Part shown: positions 1 through 11,324 of the stretch, piece after piece
How the letters are laid out: every line of letters starts with the position of its first letter
How positions within the stretch are numbered: position 1 is the first letter of the stretch
Assembly: GCF_000499845.2 (NCBI RefSeq)
Contig: NC_023756.2
Span: 33,107,406-33,171,405, forward strand
DNA length: 64,000 bases
Direction of reading: 5' to 3'
Origin: Phaseolus vulgaris
Lineage: Eukaryota; Streptophyta; Magnoliopsida; Fabales; Fabaceae
Position numbers and translations under genes: made by a program
The notes under the pieces: generated by a model
The model's database searches: none
What the model was told of the DNA's origin: nothing
The model's input: only the letters and a program-made list of their open reading frames with translations

Positions 1-444
1 ATATTTAATAATATTAATAATATTTAATAATATTAATAATATTTAATAATATTAATAATATTTAATAATATTTAATAATATTAATAATATTAATAATATT
101 AATAATATTAATAATATTAATAATATTAATAATATTAATAATATTAATAATATTTAATAATATTAATAATATTTAATAATATTAATAATATTTAATAATA
201 TTTAAAAATATTAAAAGTATTTAATAATATTGAAAATATTTAATAATATTAATAATATTTCATAATATTAATAATATTTAATAATATTAATAATATTTAA
301 TAATATTAATAATATTTAATAATATTAATAATATTTAATAATATTAATAATATTTAATAATATTAATAATATTTAATAGTATTAATAATGTTAATAATAT
401 TAATAATATTTAATAATACTAATAATATTTAATAATATTAATAA
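1..444. repeat. AT-rich tandem array, left part
   Basis: Almost pure A/T sequence built from overlapping AATAATATT and AATATTTAAT motifs, often forming a 19-bp unit (AATAATATTAATAATATTT). It runs off the left edge. The same repeat resumes right after the Helitron at 3237, so both parts were one array before that insertion. No coding potential. Confidence 0.93.
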
Positions 445-689
445 TCTATACCTATATATAATGGGGATTCCCCTCTTAACCGCTCTTAATTTTTTTCCCA
501 TTTTATCCTTATATTAATATTTAATTTTATTATTATATTATGGTCATTGTGTCATTTCTTATTCTCCTCTTAACTGTTCTTAATTTTTTCCCATTTTATC
601 CTTATATTAATATTTAATTTTATTATTGTATTATGGTCATTGTGTCATTTCTTATTTTTTCTACACTATTTGGTATACGTAGTAGGACG

Positions 690-954
690 GTTTTGAATTG
701 AAAGAGAGGTAGAAGAGCGGTTTTGATTTGAAAGAGATGTGGAGGAACAACTATGAATTGAAAGAGAGGTGGAGGAGTGGTTATGAATTAAAAAAGAGGT
801 GGAGGAGTGGTTATGAATTGAAAAAGATGGTTTATTTTCAAAATCAGTTACATAAAGAAAGGGAGTTTATTTTCAAATTCAGTTACATAAAGAAAGGGAG
901 TTTATTTTCAAAATCAGAGTTTATTTTCAAGATCAGTTGCATAAATAAAGGGAG
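690..954 (+). repeat. Two tandem-repeat blocks inside the Helitron
   Basis: Block one (690-830) has four 30-bp units plus a partial fifth, of the form GTTATGAATTGAAAGAGAGG and then TGGAGGAGTG. Block two (831-954) has three 35-bp units plus one 19-bp partial unit, each starting TTTATTTTCA and ending AAAGGGAG. A 123-codon open frame crosses both blocks, but its product is only the translated repeats. Confidence 0.85.
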
Positions 955-3195
955 TAACTATTCAAATTTAGAGAGAAAAAGAATAAGGAACAGGAAGAAG
1001 CATTGGTCGCTTTTTATCCTTGCACCCTCCAATCCCACCTATGAGTATCAGGTAGCTTCATGTGTCTCCCTTACAAGAAAATGTGATCTTTTTCTGTAAT
1101 ACATTAATTATTTTTTCTTTGAGTATTTGGGAAGGATCGAGGGGTGCCCTGCCTCTTCGGACAATAAGGCCACTGGTGAGGCCTTGAAGCTTTGAATTGA
1201 TTTCTCTCATCCCGTAAGATCTTTCTCTCAAGGTTTACTCTTTCATTGCAGAGTTTTTTTTTTTTATGTCGCTGTGCTTGATAATTGCTTTGCTGGTTTT
1301 ACAATTGGGATTATAGAGATCTTGGTTTTCTATTACTACTGTATATGTATTTACTATAGTAACAACATGACCGCTTTGGTAGCTTTTTCTGTTTTGAATA
1401 ATGTACATACCAAAAATGAGGTTTATGGGTGGACTGGATTGGAGCTTTATGCTTTTAAGATAAAGATGTGTTGTTGTGTTGTTCTGATGTGCAGATTTTG
1501 AAACTGTTTGCATTTGGGATAAGAGCAACAGTAATACAATCATGTCATCGCCTATTACATAACCCAGGTTTTCCCTTATCCCTCTGATTTCCCTTCCCTA
1601 TGGTTTTGCCTTTTTCTTTAGTCGTTTCTTCATTTTGTTTCGTCACTTTCCGCTCATACTTTTACTTCTCCTTCAATCTTTTAAGTTTATTATACCAACT
1701 CTTCTCAACACAAAACAACATCTACACGCTATTCATTCCTTCCTTTTGTGACTGCAATTTTAATATTGTTTATATCGTGAGAGGTGAATTTGTTTGTGTA
1801 ACTAATTTGGTGTGCGGTCATTGTAGTTACTTGCTTTTCAATGTTTGAAAAGACCTTAATTGCAGCGAGTTGTGATGGAAGCCAAACTGACCAAATTGAG
1901 ATGAAGATGTTTGGGCGAAAAAAGTTGTTTGTAGAATCACAACAACATTTACAATGGAAATGGACATGCTACCAATATTACCGAGATTAGTCTTTCCATT
2001 TTATGGTGTAAAGTAGATTCACTTTTACTTTTACATATTATTGTTTTGCTAAAAATTTATATATCTTAAATATTCACTCAAATAAAGAAATACATTATGC
2101 ATAATAACTATATATAATCATGCCATGTTGTTGGTACTGTGGTTGGAGACATGTGGTTTTTTTTATTTTTTTTTATTTTTTTATCTTAGTACATTGCATT
2201 TATCTTACTAAATTTTTGGCTTAAGGGGAATGTAAAGTACTTTGAGTGAGATAGATTTAATGATGAATGATCATTTGCAACTTAAAGGTAAATGGTGAAC
2301 AATGATGGAGCATTAAAGTTCCAATTCTATTATCGTCAAGAACTTTATACCAATGTCAATTTTCCAAGATATTTCATTTTTATTTTAAGCAATGGTAGAT
2401 TTAATGATGAATGATTAATTTGCAACTTAATTCCAGTGGAAAATGAAAAATAAAATATTACTCGCTAAGAGAAATTACTTTTATTATGTCATTAAAGACA
2501 TATCTTTGTAAACATTATTTTTTTTAAAATTTTCTTAATTGGTTAATTATGATCAGTTATTTTTTAACATTTTATATTATAAGATGAGGGACTAAATTAA
2601 TGTTTTAAAGCCTAAGTTGTATAGGACTAAACTCATGTTTTTTCTAAATCCTATTAATAACAAGAACTAACATATATTAATATTAGTGTCCATACAATGT
2701 TTGGTGTGAAACTGAATTTTAAAATATTATTAATTTAATTTAATTTTATATTTAATTAAAATAAAACTAAATTGAATAATCAGTTTTTATATTTAATTTT
2801 ATTAACAGTTTTACATATTATTTAATTTGATTTGATTTGATTTTTTTTTTCAAATCAAACTGATTTATTAATAATTTTAAATTTTTAATATGATTTTTAA
2901 CATAAATATTATAAAATTAATGAAAACACAAGTGTGACAATGTCTGTATCTATATTTTTATTTTCATAAATTTAAATGTATCTACACAAGTGTAATGTTG
3001 TCAAATAATATAGATACACATATATTGTCAAATACTATAAAATACAAATACATTGTCAAATATTATAGAATATAGATACACATAAGTTTATGAAAAAAAT
3101 TAAAAAATATGAATACACATAAATCTATATTTAATTTAAATAAATATCAATATACATATAATAATAATAAAAATAAAAACATAAAAAATGTGGAT

Positions 3196-3236
3196 ACACA
3201 GGCGCGAGGGCGCGAGGGCGCCTGTGTTCCCGCTAG
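3196..3236 (+). other. Helitron 3' terminal hairpin and CTAG end
   Basis: A perfect 10-bp stem pairs ACACAGGCGC (3196-3205) with GCGCCTGTGT (3218-3227) around a 12-nt GC-rich loop. It is followed by TCCCG and the terminal CTAG (3233-3236). It is one of the most GC-rich spots in the first 7 kb. In Helitrons this structure marks the 3' terminus and helps end rolling-circle transfer. Confidence 0.88.
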
Positions 3237-5110
3237 TATTTAATAATATTCCTAATATTTAATAATATTAATAATATTTAACAATAATAATAATAATATT
3301 TAATAATAATAATAATATTTAATAATATTAATAATATTTAATAATGACAATAATAATATTAGTAATATTTAATAATATTAATAATATTAATAATATTTAA
3401 TAATATTTAATAATATTAATAATGTTAATAGTATTTAATAATATTAATAATATTTAATAATATTAATAATATTTAATATACTAATAATATTTAATAATAT
3501 TAATAATATTAAATTAATAATATTAATATTATTAATAATATTAATAATATTAATATTATTAATAATATTAATAATATTAATATTATTAATAATGTTAATA
3601 ATTTTTAATAGTATTTAATAATATTTAAGAATATTTCATAATATTTAATAATATTTAATAATATTAATAATATTTAATAATATTTAATAATATTTAATAA
3701 TATTTAATAATATTTAATAATATTTAATAATATTTAATAATATTTAATAATATTTAATAATATTAGTAATATTTAATAATATTTAATAATATTGAATTAT
3801 ATTAATAATATTTAACAATATTTAATAATATTAATAATATTTAATAATATTTAATAATATTAATAATATTAATATTATTTAATAATATTTAATAATATTA
3901 ATAATATTTAATAATATTAATAATATTTAATAATATTAATAATATTTAATTATATTAATAATATTTAATAATATTAATAATATTGAATAATATCAATAAT
4001 ATTATTAATATTAATATTACTAATATTTAATAATATTAATAATATTTAATTATATTAATAATGTAATAATATTTAATAATATTAATAATGTTAATAATAT
4101 AAATAATATTTAATAATATTAATAATAGTAATAATATTTAATAATATTAATAATATTTAATAATATTAATAATATTAAATTAATAATATTAATAATATTA
4201 ATATTATTAATAATATTAATAATTTTTAATAGAATTTAATAATATTTAAGAATATTTAATAATATTTAATAATATTTAAAAATATTTAATAATATTAATA
4301 ATATTTAATAATATTTAATAATATTTAATAATATTTAATAATATTTAATAATATTTAATAATATTTAATAATATTTAATAATATTTAATAATATTTAATA
4401 ATATTGAATTATATTAATAATATTTAATAATATTTAATAATATTTAATAATATTAATAATATTAATAATATTTAATAATATTTAATAATATTAATAATAT
4501 TTAATTATATTAATAATATTTAATAATATTAATAATATTAAATTAATAATATTAATAATATTAATATTATTAATAATATTAATAATTTTTAATAGTATTT
4601 AATAATATTTAAGAATATTTAATAATATTTAATAATATTTAATAATATTTAAAAATATTTAATAATATTAATAATATTTAATAATATTTAATAATATTTA
4701 ATAATATTTAATAATATTTCATAATATTTAATAATATTTAATAATATTTAATAATATTTAATAATATTTAATAATATTAATAATATTAATAATATTTAAT
4801 AATATTTAATAATATTAATAATATTTAATTATATTAATAATATTTAATTATATTAATAATATTTAATTATATTAATAATATTTAATAATATTAATAATAT
4901 TGAATAATATCAATAATATTATTAATATTAATATTATTTAATAATATTAATAATATTTAATAATATTAAAAATACTCAATAATAATAATAATAATAAGAA
5001 TAATAATAATAATAATTAATAATATTTAACAAAATTAGTAATATTTAAAAATAATAAGAATATTTAATAATATATAATATTATTTCAGAATATTGTAATA
5101 TTAATAATAT
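3237..5110. repeat. AT-rich tandem array, right part
   Basis: The array of position 1 continues, now with runs of the 10-bp unit AATATTTAAT (for example 3650-3770 and 4290-4400), mixed with the 19-bp unit and local higher-order copies. The segment from about 3500 to 3780 recurs at about 4150-4410 and again near 4530-4770. It fades into degenerate AT-rich DNA around 5110-5220. No genes. Confidence 0.9.
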
Positions 5111-5230
5111 GAATAATAATAATGATATTAAATATATGAAGAATGTTATTAATTTTTATTTTATTAATTATAATAATATTGATAATCATACTCATAAGTA
5201 TAATAATAATCATAACATGACAATAAAACT

Positions 5231-5300
5231 TGTCTGGTGTAATGGTTAAAGCTTCTATGAACATCTCTCAAGGGACTTGGTTTTGAACATTTATTCTGTG
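5231..5300 (+). repeat. Possible degenerate SINE head (tRNA-like)
   Basis: TCTGGTGTAATGGTTAAAGC resembles an RNA polymerase III A box. About 45 nt downstream, GGTTTTGAACA resembles a decayed B box (GGTTCGAANCC). The spacing suits a tRNA-derived SINE head. I see no clear tail, target duplication or second copy, so this is tentative. Confidence 0.25.
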
Positions 5301-6499
5301 TTTCATTTGTAAAAATCCAAGTTATTCAAACATTTATTCTTTCTTGTATTCTTTTGTAGCAGATTCAGATAGGGTTTATGAATTTCTATTGTGATTAAGA
5401 GTGTGTATTTCTTGTAGGTTTCAAGATCAATACTCTTGATTATTTCTTTTGTAAATCTTTGTGTTTGGTTTAGCGAAAATGCGCTCTTGGTGTAAGAGTG
5501 AATACCGATATAAAATATAAATCTGCTGTGCAATTTTCTCTCTCGCTATGATATCTGTTTTATCTTTTACTTTACAATTTTCTGTGTTTAATTCAATTAG
5601 TTAAATATATCATTGTTGTGATTTTTATAATGGGTTGAACGGAGAAATCAATCTGTTGATTTTATTAAGTTTTTAATCTGACTCCAACTTTTACAAAAAT
5701 CTTTATAAAACAATTCACTGCGTCTTGGTTTAGGCCACATATTCTATCACCTTTGCATAAAAGGAGAAACAAATGGAATAACACCACATAAGATCAAACA
5801 CTCATCAAGACAAAGACATATAAAACAAACTTATAAAGACAACACATCAGACGAAAAACCATACAATGGATAAGACGGTGGAGCTGAGAATGATCATATC
5901 AGATGATCTAGGTGTTGAAACATTTTAGAAGTTCTCATCATATCAAGCCCCTTCGGCAACTCATAGCATATGCATACACTTATAAGCATCAAATGCACAC
6001 TGGAAACTACACTTATCAGACAAATTACACTTACATTCTTAGAATATTTTATGATACTGTTTATGCTTTCCAAATCTTATTTGACATTTTTAAATTATGG
6101 AAAACAATATTTTCAAATAAGATTAATGGATTTAAGTAAACAATATAATATTGTAAGAGCTTTCGAAAAATAAAATTTAAATCGTTTTTTAAAGGTTCAA
6201 AATATAACTAATGAGATAATGATGTGAATGTAACAACAAGAATACATGATTCTTTGACATTCTTAGGAGCAACTTGAGCTGGTCATAAATGACACTTTAC
6301 TTAGAATTGGATCAATGTTCTAATTCAAGAACTCACCAAGACTTAGCACCAACCAAGACTCATATGGAAGTCCATTATTGTCAAATGGAATCAAAACACA
6401 AAGAATGGAAGAACATAAAAGATAAACCGAACAAAAAATGGAAATGAATGAAACTGCACCGAACAGATTATTCAAAACAAAGCTGGAAATATAATTCTA
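5301..6499. other. AT-rich stretch without recognisable gene
   Basis: Short frames only, none with recognisable protein content. The 5330-5760 part (regularly spaced T-rich tracts, ending in GCCACATATTCTATCA) looks like the 3' portion of an old LTR, but I could find neither its partner nor its boundaries. Confidence 0.5.
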
Positions 6500-6983
6500 A
6501 TCGGTACAAATGAAAGGAAATAACAAGCAATGCTAATCTACCGAATGGAATTGGAAGAACATGAAGGAAGAGCACTTATAGAAGGAGTTTGCTGGATTTT
6601 GAGAATTGGAAGAACACTTCACGCCACTTGGTTCCTTGATCCAAGATAAGTGATGGAGTGCCGCCACTTGAAGCTCACCATTGCTCACAAGATAAGGCAA
6701 AGGAAGAAGAAAACTCAAGACTCACAATTTCTCTCCAAATTTGAGTATAGTCTCTCTACTATAAAATTCCAATCTGAAAAATACAAAGACAAGCACCTTA
6801 TTTATAGCCTAAGAGGTGCTGAAAATGCAAGCTAAATGAAACACAAATGCTGATGGAATTTCGGCGCCAACTACACCATGAAGGAAGTGTGACTTTCCTT
6901 CCTAGTTTGGCACCTCCTAACTCCTATCTACACTCCCCCCTAACCTCCCTTACTACTTACACCTATTTATTACATCCGCACCC
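6500..6983 (-). mobile_element. LTR-retrotransposon remnant, probable LTR
   Basis: On the minus strand this carries a TATA-box-like CTATAAATAA (6799-6808, plus coordinates) in a block that recurs at 55440-55690 with the same order, including the phrases around GCCGCCACTTGAAGCTC and AAGATAAGGCAAAGGAAGAAG. Two dispersed copies with a TATA box, each with Gln/Ala-rich coding sequence on the same upstream side, suggest an LTR and the adjoining 3' end of the internal region. Exact LTR ends are not defined. Family uncertain. Confidence 0.55.
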
Positions 6984-7283
6984 CTATTCTATAAAAGAAA
7001 TAAGAAGAGCCATCTTATTATACTCTTGTCCCAAAGCTCTTGCCATGCTCCTAGTAATTCTTTGGGCTTGGACCCCTTGTTGGGCTTGGACCCCTTGTTG
7101 GGCTTGGGCCCCTTGTTGGGCTTGGGCTTCATGGGCTTGAGCATCCTCTACTTGGTTTCCATCAGATAATATTCGAACTAAATTCACTTCAACCTTCTGA
7201 ATCAAGGTGGCTATGATTAAGGTGAGATCTATGGGAGAACAATCGCATGCAACCTTTGATAAACTCTTCACGCAAAGCCGCAT
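6984..7283 (-). pseudogene. C-terminal Pol-like tail of an LTR element
   Basis: A minus-strand open frame of 99 codons ends with a Gln/Ala/Gly repeat and then ITRSMARAL. Similar ITRS/LTRS-type motifs are common at the extreme C terminus of plant Ty3/gypsy polyproteins. The part before it has no recognised domain. It sits just upstream (in minus orientation) of the LTR-like block at 6500-6983, as the 3' end of the internal region should. A comparable Gln/Ala-rich tail lies beside the second copy near 55920-55990. Probably a truncated remnant and not a host gene. Confidence 0.45.
7062..7133 (-). repeat. Four 18-bp tandem units
   Basis: TTGGGCTTGGACCCCTTG occurs twice exactly (7062-7079, 7080-7097), then twice with changes (7098-7133). 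On the minus strand it encodes the Gln/Ala/Gly repeat of the tail described at 6984-7283. Confidence 0.9.
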
Positions 7284-7385
7284 AATTTAGATCTGGAACC
7301 ATCCAACCTATGAACATTTTTATGCAAAGGAAGTGCATGCAATTGCCCTGAACATTTTTATGCTTCTTCGGACAACATTTCATCA

Positions 7386-8477
7386 ATGGATACATGTATA
7401 GAAGAGACTATCTTCTCAGATAAAGGATCTGAAGATGGGGGTGTCAACACCGTAGGTGTCTCCCGGCGGGAAGAGGAGGCTGAGGAAGATAAATCTCTTT
7501 CGCTAGAGACAAAGTTAGGACAAATGAAGAAACTGGCCCAGTGGGAAATGGGGGGACAACTTGAAGATAATTCACCATATCCATATGAGGTAAGACATGT
7601 GCAGGGGGTGTTTGCGGGTGGGGCAGCTTTATCAGTGGAAGAAAAAGTCAATGCAATTCATTCCCTTATTCATAATTCTTTATCTGAACTAGCTAGCTGT
7701 GTTCAACGTGTTAGTCCCCCTTTATCTAAACCTGACTTAAGTGTGGGCCTGTTACCAAAGGCCCATATAACTAGTAGTGGTGGATTGGGCCGTATGAAAC
7801 ACGGAGGAAGGGTTGGTACGGAAGAGGGATGTGTTAGGTCTGGGAGTGGAAAGACGTCGACACAGCCGGTGGGAGGTTCGGAAACGTCGACGGATGCATC
7901 AGTTAATTTCTTTGGAGGGGTGAATGCGGACTCCAAAGATGGGGTCTTACACCTAGTTGGCGTCATCTGCGATTGTGTGGACAAAGGATGACCTTCAACT
8001 TATTCTCCACATAATCATATTGGATCACCAGGAGAATCAAGCAGTGTGGACAGTTCAACGTCGGAAAGGAGAGATGAATCCGGTGATAAAATTAACTCAA
8101 TTGCTGAAGCGGAATCCAACACGCCAGAGAACGTACGTAGGCTCCGAAACCTATGGGAGCAGGGCACGAAACAGTCTTGTTTGCGATGGAGATCGAAGGG
8201 AGGTTTGGGACCACTACATTATGGAATCAATTATTCATCCAGGTTAAGTCGCTGCTCCTTTGCTGAATCTGAAAGTGATATTGAACATTGCAATAACAGA
8301 TTAAGGGTTGAGGATAATGTTGATGAGTTAGTACGTATTTGGGACGCGAGCAAACATTTAGGATTGAGGTGTTCGGGGGAGGAGGTGAATGTTGTAGTAG
8401 AACTGGAGTGTATGGAAGTAAGGGACAAGGAAGTTAGAAAATGTGCTGAGGAGGGTACCAAACCCGTTGGATTATGA
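7386..8477 (+). pseudogene. LINE ORF1 remnant
   Basis: One reading frame from 7386 to 8477 is interrupted only by an in-frame TGA at 7989-7991. The first part is acidic, then Ser/Gly-rich. The second part (from about 8250) has a conserved stretch including CNNRLRVED and HLGLRCSGEE, which in plant LINEs immediately precedes the endonuclease ORF. I see no DUF4283 or CCHC knuckle, so the 5' part of ORF1 is probably missing. The stop codon overlaps the ORF2 start as ATGA at 8474-8477. Confidence 0.6.
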
Positions 8478-9976
8478 TTATTGTTGATCTCAATATTAGG
8501 GGTTTGGGGGGGGGGGAACCAAAACAAATTATCTGAAACACTGTATAGCTAAGGAGGATGTAGAATTCGTGTGTTTGCAGGAGACAAAACTACGACTTTT
8601 TCAGATATTAGATGCTTCTCGCTCTGGGGGAACAATAATATTGGGTGGGTACATCATGAAGGTAATAATGGGGATGGGAGCATGATTTCTGTGTGGCATA
8701 AAGATAAATTCTGCTATGAGACGCATGTTGTAGGGATTGGATTCATCGCGGTAGTAGGTCAACATATTAATTCTGGTCACCGGTGCTTCGTGGTTAATGT
8801 TTATGCAGCCTGCAATTTCAGAGCAAAAGTCACTTTATGGGAAGATTTATCGTTATTCAGGGGGTCCTATCAGAACATGGTTGGTTGTTTTTGTGAAGAC
8901 TTTAATGCTGTAAGAAGGGAAGATGAAAGGAAAGGTATTAGAAGGGGATCCTGCCAGAGGAAGGAGATGGGTGGCTTTAATGGCTTTATTGATACAAACT
9001 GTTTGGTGGACATACCAACTGTGGGCAAAAAATATACCTGGTTCAAACCAAATGGTACTGCCAAAAGTAGGTTGGATAGATTTCTTGTGTCTGAAGAGTG
9101 GATTCAGATTTGGCCTTTCTACAAGCAATATGTACAACAAAGAACCATGTCTGATCACTGTGCTATTGTGGCGAAATCTTGGGTTAAAGATTGGGGCCCT
9201 AAACCCTTTTGCTCTATTGATGCATGGTTTCTGGAGCCAGGATTTAAGACGTATGTGCAGGAGAAATGGGGCTCATACAATACCCAGGGAAACAACATGT
9301 CTAGCTTTAAAGAAAAACTAAAATTCCTGAAGGCTGATCTTAAAGTGTGGAATAGGAATGTTTTCGGGTGTTTACAGACAAGTCAAAGGCAAATTCTGAA
9401 GGAAATTGAGAACCTTGATACTAAGGATGATAATGAAGATCTAGAGGAACATGATCGACTAAAAAGAATGGAGTTATTGAGTCAGCTGCGATTGGTTGAT
9501 AGTAAGATGGATTCCCTTTCAAGGCAGAAAGCAAGAGCAAATTGGTGTAAGTTTGGGGACATGAACTCCAAATTTTATCATACGACTATCAGATGGAGAA
9601 GACTGAAGAACGAAGTTAAAGGTGTGGAAGTTGGGGGGCAATGGTGTGAAGAACCGGAAGTAGTTAGAAGGGAAGCTAAGTCTTTGTTTGAAAAAAGGTT
9701 CACAGCTACACAAGACTTTGGAGTTAATCTGGGCTCTGTGGAGTTTAAATGCCTTCCCCAAGAAATCAGCAAAAGCATGGTTACAAGTTTCACAGAGGAA
9801 GAAGTAAAAGAAGCCGTGTGGCAATGTGAAGGAACAAAGAGCCCAGGCCTGGATGGATTCAACTTCACGTTTACCAGGAACTGCTGGGATTACCTGAAAA
9901 ATGACATTATGGAAGCCTTACATTTGTTCCATGAAATCGAAGTTATACCAAAGGGTTGTAATGCTTCATTTATTGG
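8474..9976 (+). pseudogene. LINE ORF2: endonuclease and start of RT
   Basis: ATG at 8474 opens a frame with DLNIRGLGG and QETKL (endonuclease motif I, metal-binding Glu). A single-base frameshift near 8594 moves the frame to one running on to about 9994. That frame has DFNAVR, SRLDRFLVS and SDHCAI, the usual exonuclease-endonuclease-phosphatase signatures of L1 ORF2, then the linker and SPGLDGFN, which begins the RT fingers. The Gly usually before DFN is Glu (CEDFNAV). The frame breaks at about 9976, before the catalytic YADD region. An 11-G run lies at 8506-8516. The full protein would nick target DNA and reverse-transcribe the LINE RNA. This copy cannot. Confidence 0.8.
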
Positions 9977-10147
9977 GAGCACAGGAATAACGTGATTTTC
10001 AGACAAGGAGTCCCTGACCCCGAAGAAACTTTACAAGCAGCTCAACTCATAGCTTGGCTTTGGCTAAAACATAGGGAAAGTTCTTTTTCATACTCCTTCT
10101 CTGATTGGATCCTTAACCCAATTCAATGCCTCTTGAGTGTTTACTGA
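9977..10147 (+). pseudogene. LINE ORF2 C-terminal 56 codons
   Basis: After the junction, a different frame reads NNVIFRQG, then WLWLKHR and SFSDWILNPI, ending with TGA at 10145-10147. NxVIF and WxWLK with a final SFSDWxLNP are typical of the very C terminus of plant L1 ORF2. It joins the RT N-terminal part in a new frame with no YADD region between, so about 600 or more codons were deleted internally. The 3' end needed for RNA recognition survives. Confidence 0.7.
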
Positions 10148-10983
10148 ATAGGGGATGGTGTATCCTAGTCATTATGCTCTGTTGTGTTGCTGGTTTGTTG
10201 CAGGAGTGTGAAGGGAAAGTTGATGCAGTGCTAATCACTAACCCTGCTTGGGTAACACTGAACCGTGCAGGGGCTGTTGTTTCTTGGCACCAAAACAAGA
10301 TATGGGTTAATGATGTTGGGTGGCTTATTAGCTTGCTTGTTGTCTATGGATGGTGTGCTTACTGGATGATGTAGGGTGGCTGTCAGTGTTTGCATACATG
10401 GGCCCTACCTCTTTTAGCGATTATGAGGTAGAATCATGGGTATATGGAGGGTATCTAGGGAGTGATGCCAACGGTGGGCTGGGCAGTGGAGCTAGACGAG
10501 GCAGTAATGTGCCTAGAAGCTATGCAGATGAATCAAAGAAATTCTTGACGCAATGATCATGGTAAACTGGTTGTTTGTATATGGCGCTGGAATCCTTGTT
10601 GGTCAATTTCCATTTTATTCAGCAGATGCAGGAAGTTGCTGGTATATTTTATTGTGTTGTGTGAAATATTGGATTTAGCCGTGCAATTCTTCCAAGGTGC
10701 ATACAACCTTTTGAGGTCATTATTTTTTGTTTTTTGGTTATTGGAACCAGTGTGCAATGTGGAGTATAGGAAATAGCGGAGGAAGGTACTATTAGGGAGC
10801 TATGAAGTCCTTTCTGTAAGGCTCTTAGTCTTTTGTAGTAATCTGCATTGTACCCTTCTTTTGTGTGGGATGCTTTTCTTTTTTTGTTTGTTTCCTTACG
10901 TGATCTGGTAAGAGTAAAAGGGTTGGGATACCCCTTTTGTATCTCCTTAATTTAATTTCATTCTTTGCTGATAAAAAAAAAAA
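10148..10983 (+). other. LINE 3' untranslated region and A-tail
   Basis: About 0.8 kb of non-coding, T-rich sequence ends in TTTCATTCTTTGCTGAT and an A11 run (10973-10983). No downstream target duplication was convincingly paired with the left side. Confidence 0.7.
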
Positions 10984-11324
10984 CTTGGAAGAATTTTAAA
11001 CACAATATTTTCTTACTGAAATTTGTTAATCAAATGTTGATTCCTTTATGCAGCGTAAAAAAGACACGATAATATTTTATTTGACTAGTATAAGACTGCC
11101 ATTATCTACATCAAAGGTTTAACAACCATAGTTAAACGCACACAACTACACGATGCTTTTAAGCAATTTATACATACCAAAACTACCTAAGAGTTAAGAT
11201 TATTGTCTATATATGAAAAATTTGGCTTGACCATACAAACTCAAATATTGGTGACACGAGGGTGGGATGTTCTCCAGGTTTGAAAGTTAAAGTCAAGAAA
11301 AAACAAGTGACTATCCCTGAAAAG
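10984..11324. other. Intergenic spacer
   Basis: Non-coding AT-rich DNA between the LINE tail and the copia element. I see no gene. The last five bases (AAAAG, 11320-11324) are one copy of the copia target-site duplication. Confidence 0.7.

Larger units (their letters stand above)
445..3236 (+). mobile_element. Non-autonomous Helitron, complete ends
   Basis: The element begins with TCTATACCTATATATAA and ends in a GC-rich hairpin followed by CTAG at 3233-3236. The base before it is A (444) and the base after it is T (3237). These are the three Helitron hallmarks: 5' TC, 3' hairpin plus CTRR, and insertion between A and T without target duplication. At 2,792 bp, with no Rep/helicase coding sequence visible, it is non-autonomous. 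A second 5' end of the same family lies at 34152. The interior holds two tandem-repeat blocks (690-954) and unique AT-rich DNA. A stretch at about 1110-1260 has intron-like signals (GTAAG near 1215, TTGCAG near 1250) and could be captured host sequence, but I could not identify it. Confidence 0.88.
7300..10983 (+). mobile_element. L1-type LINE, internally deleted
   Basis: The element has an ORF1 remnant (7386-8477), an ORF2 start with apurinic endonuclease motifs (8474-9976), the last 56 codons of ORF2 (9977-10147), an 0.8-kb 3' untranslated part and a GCTGATAAAAAAAAAAA tail ending at 10983. Plant L1 LINEs end this way. The central RT domain is missing. The left end is approximate (7300), because no DUF4283-type ORF1 start or convincing target duplication was found. 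It borders the minus-strand LTR remnant on its left. Confidence 0.8.

Noticed and set aside
728..1099. 123-codon frame in the Helitron
   Set aside because: It translates the 30-bp and 35-bp tandem repeats and shows no domain.
1235..1543. Overlapping frames on both strands
   Set aside because: Low-complexity AT-rich sequence, no recognisable protein, no splice or start context.
5231..5300. Functional tRNA gene
   Set aside because: The A- and B-box-like motifs are degenerate and no cloverleaf can be formed. At most a SINE head.
6847..7140. 97-codon plus-strand frame with CWAW repeats
   Set aside because: It is the complement of the 18-bp repeat that encodes the Gln/Ala tail on the minus strand.
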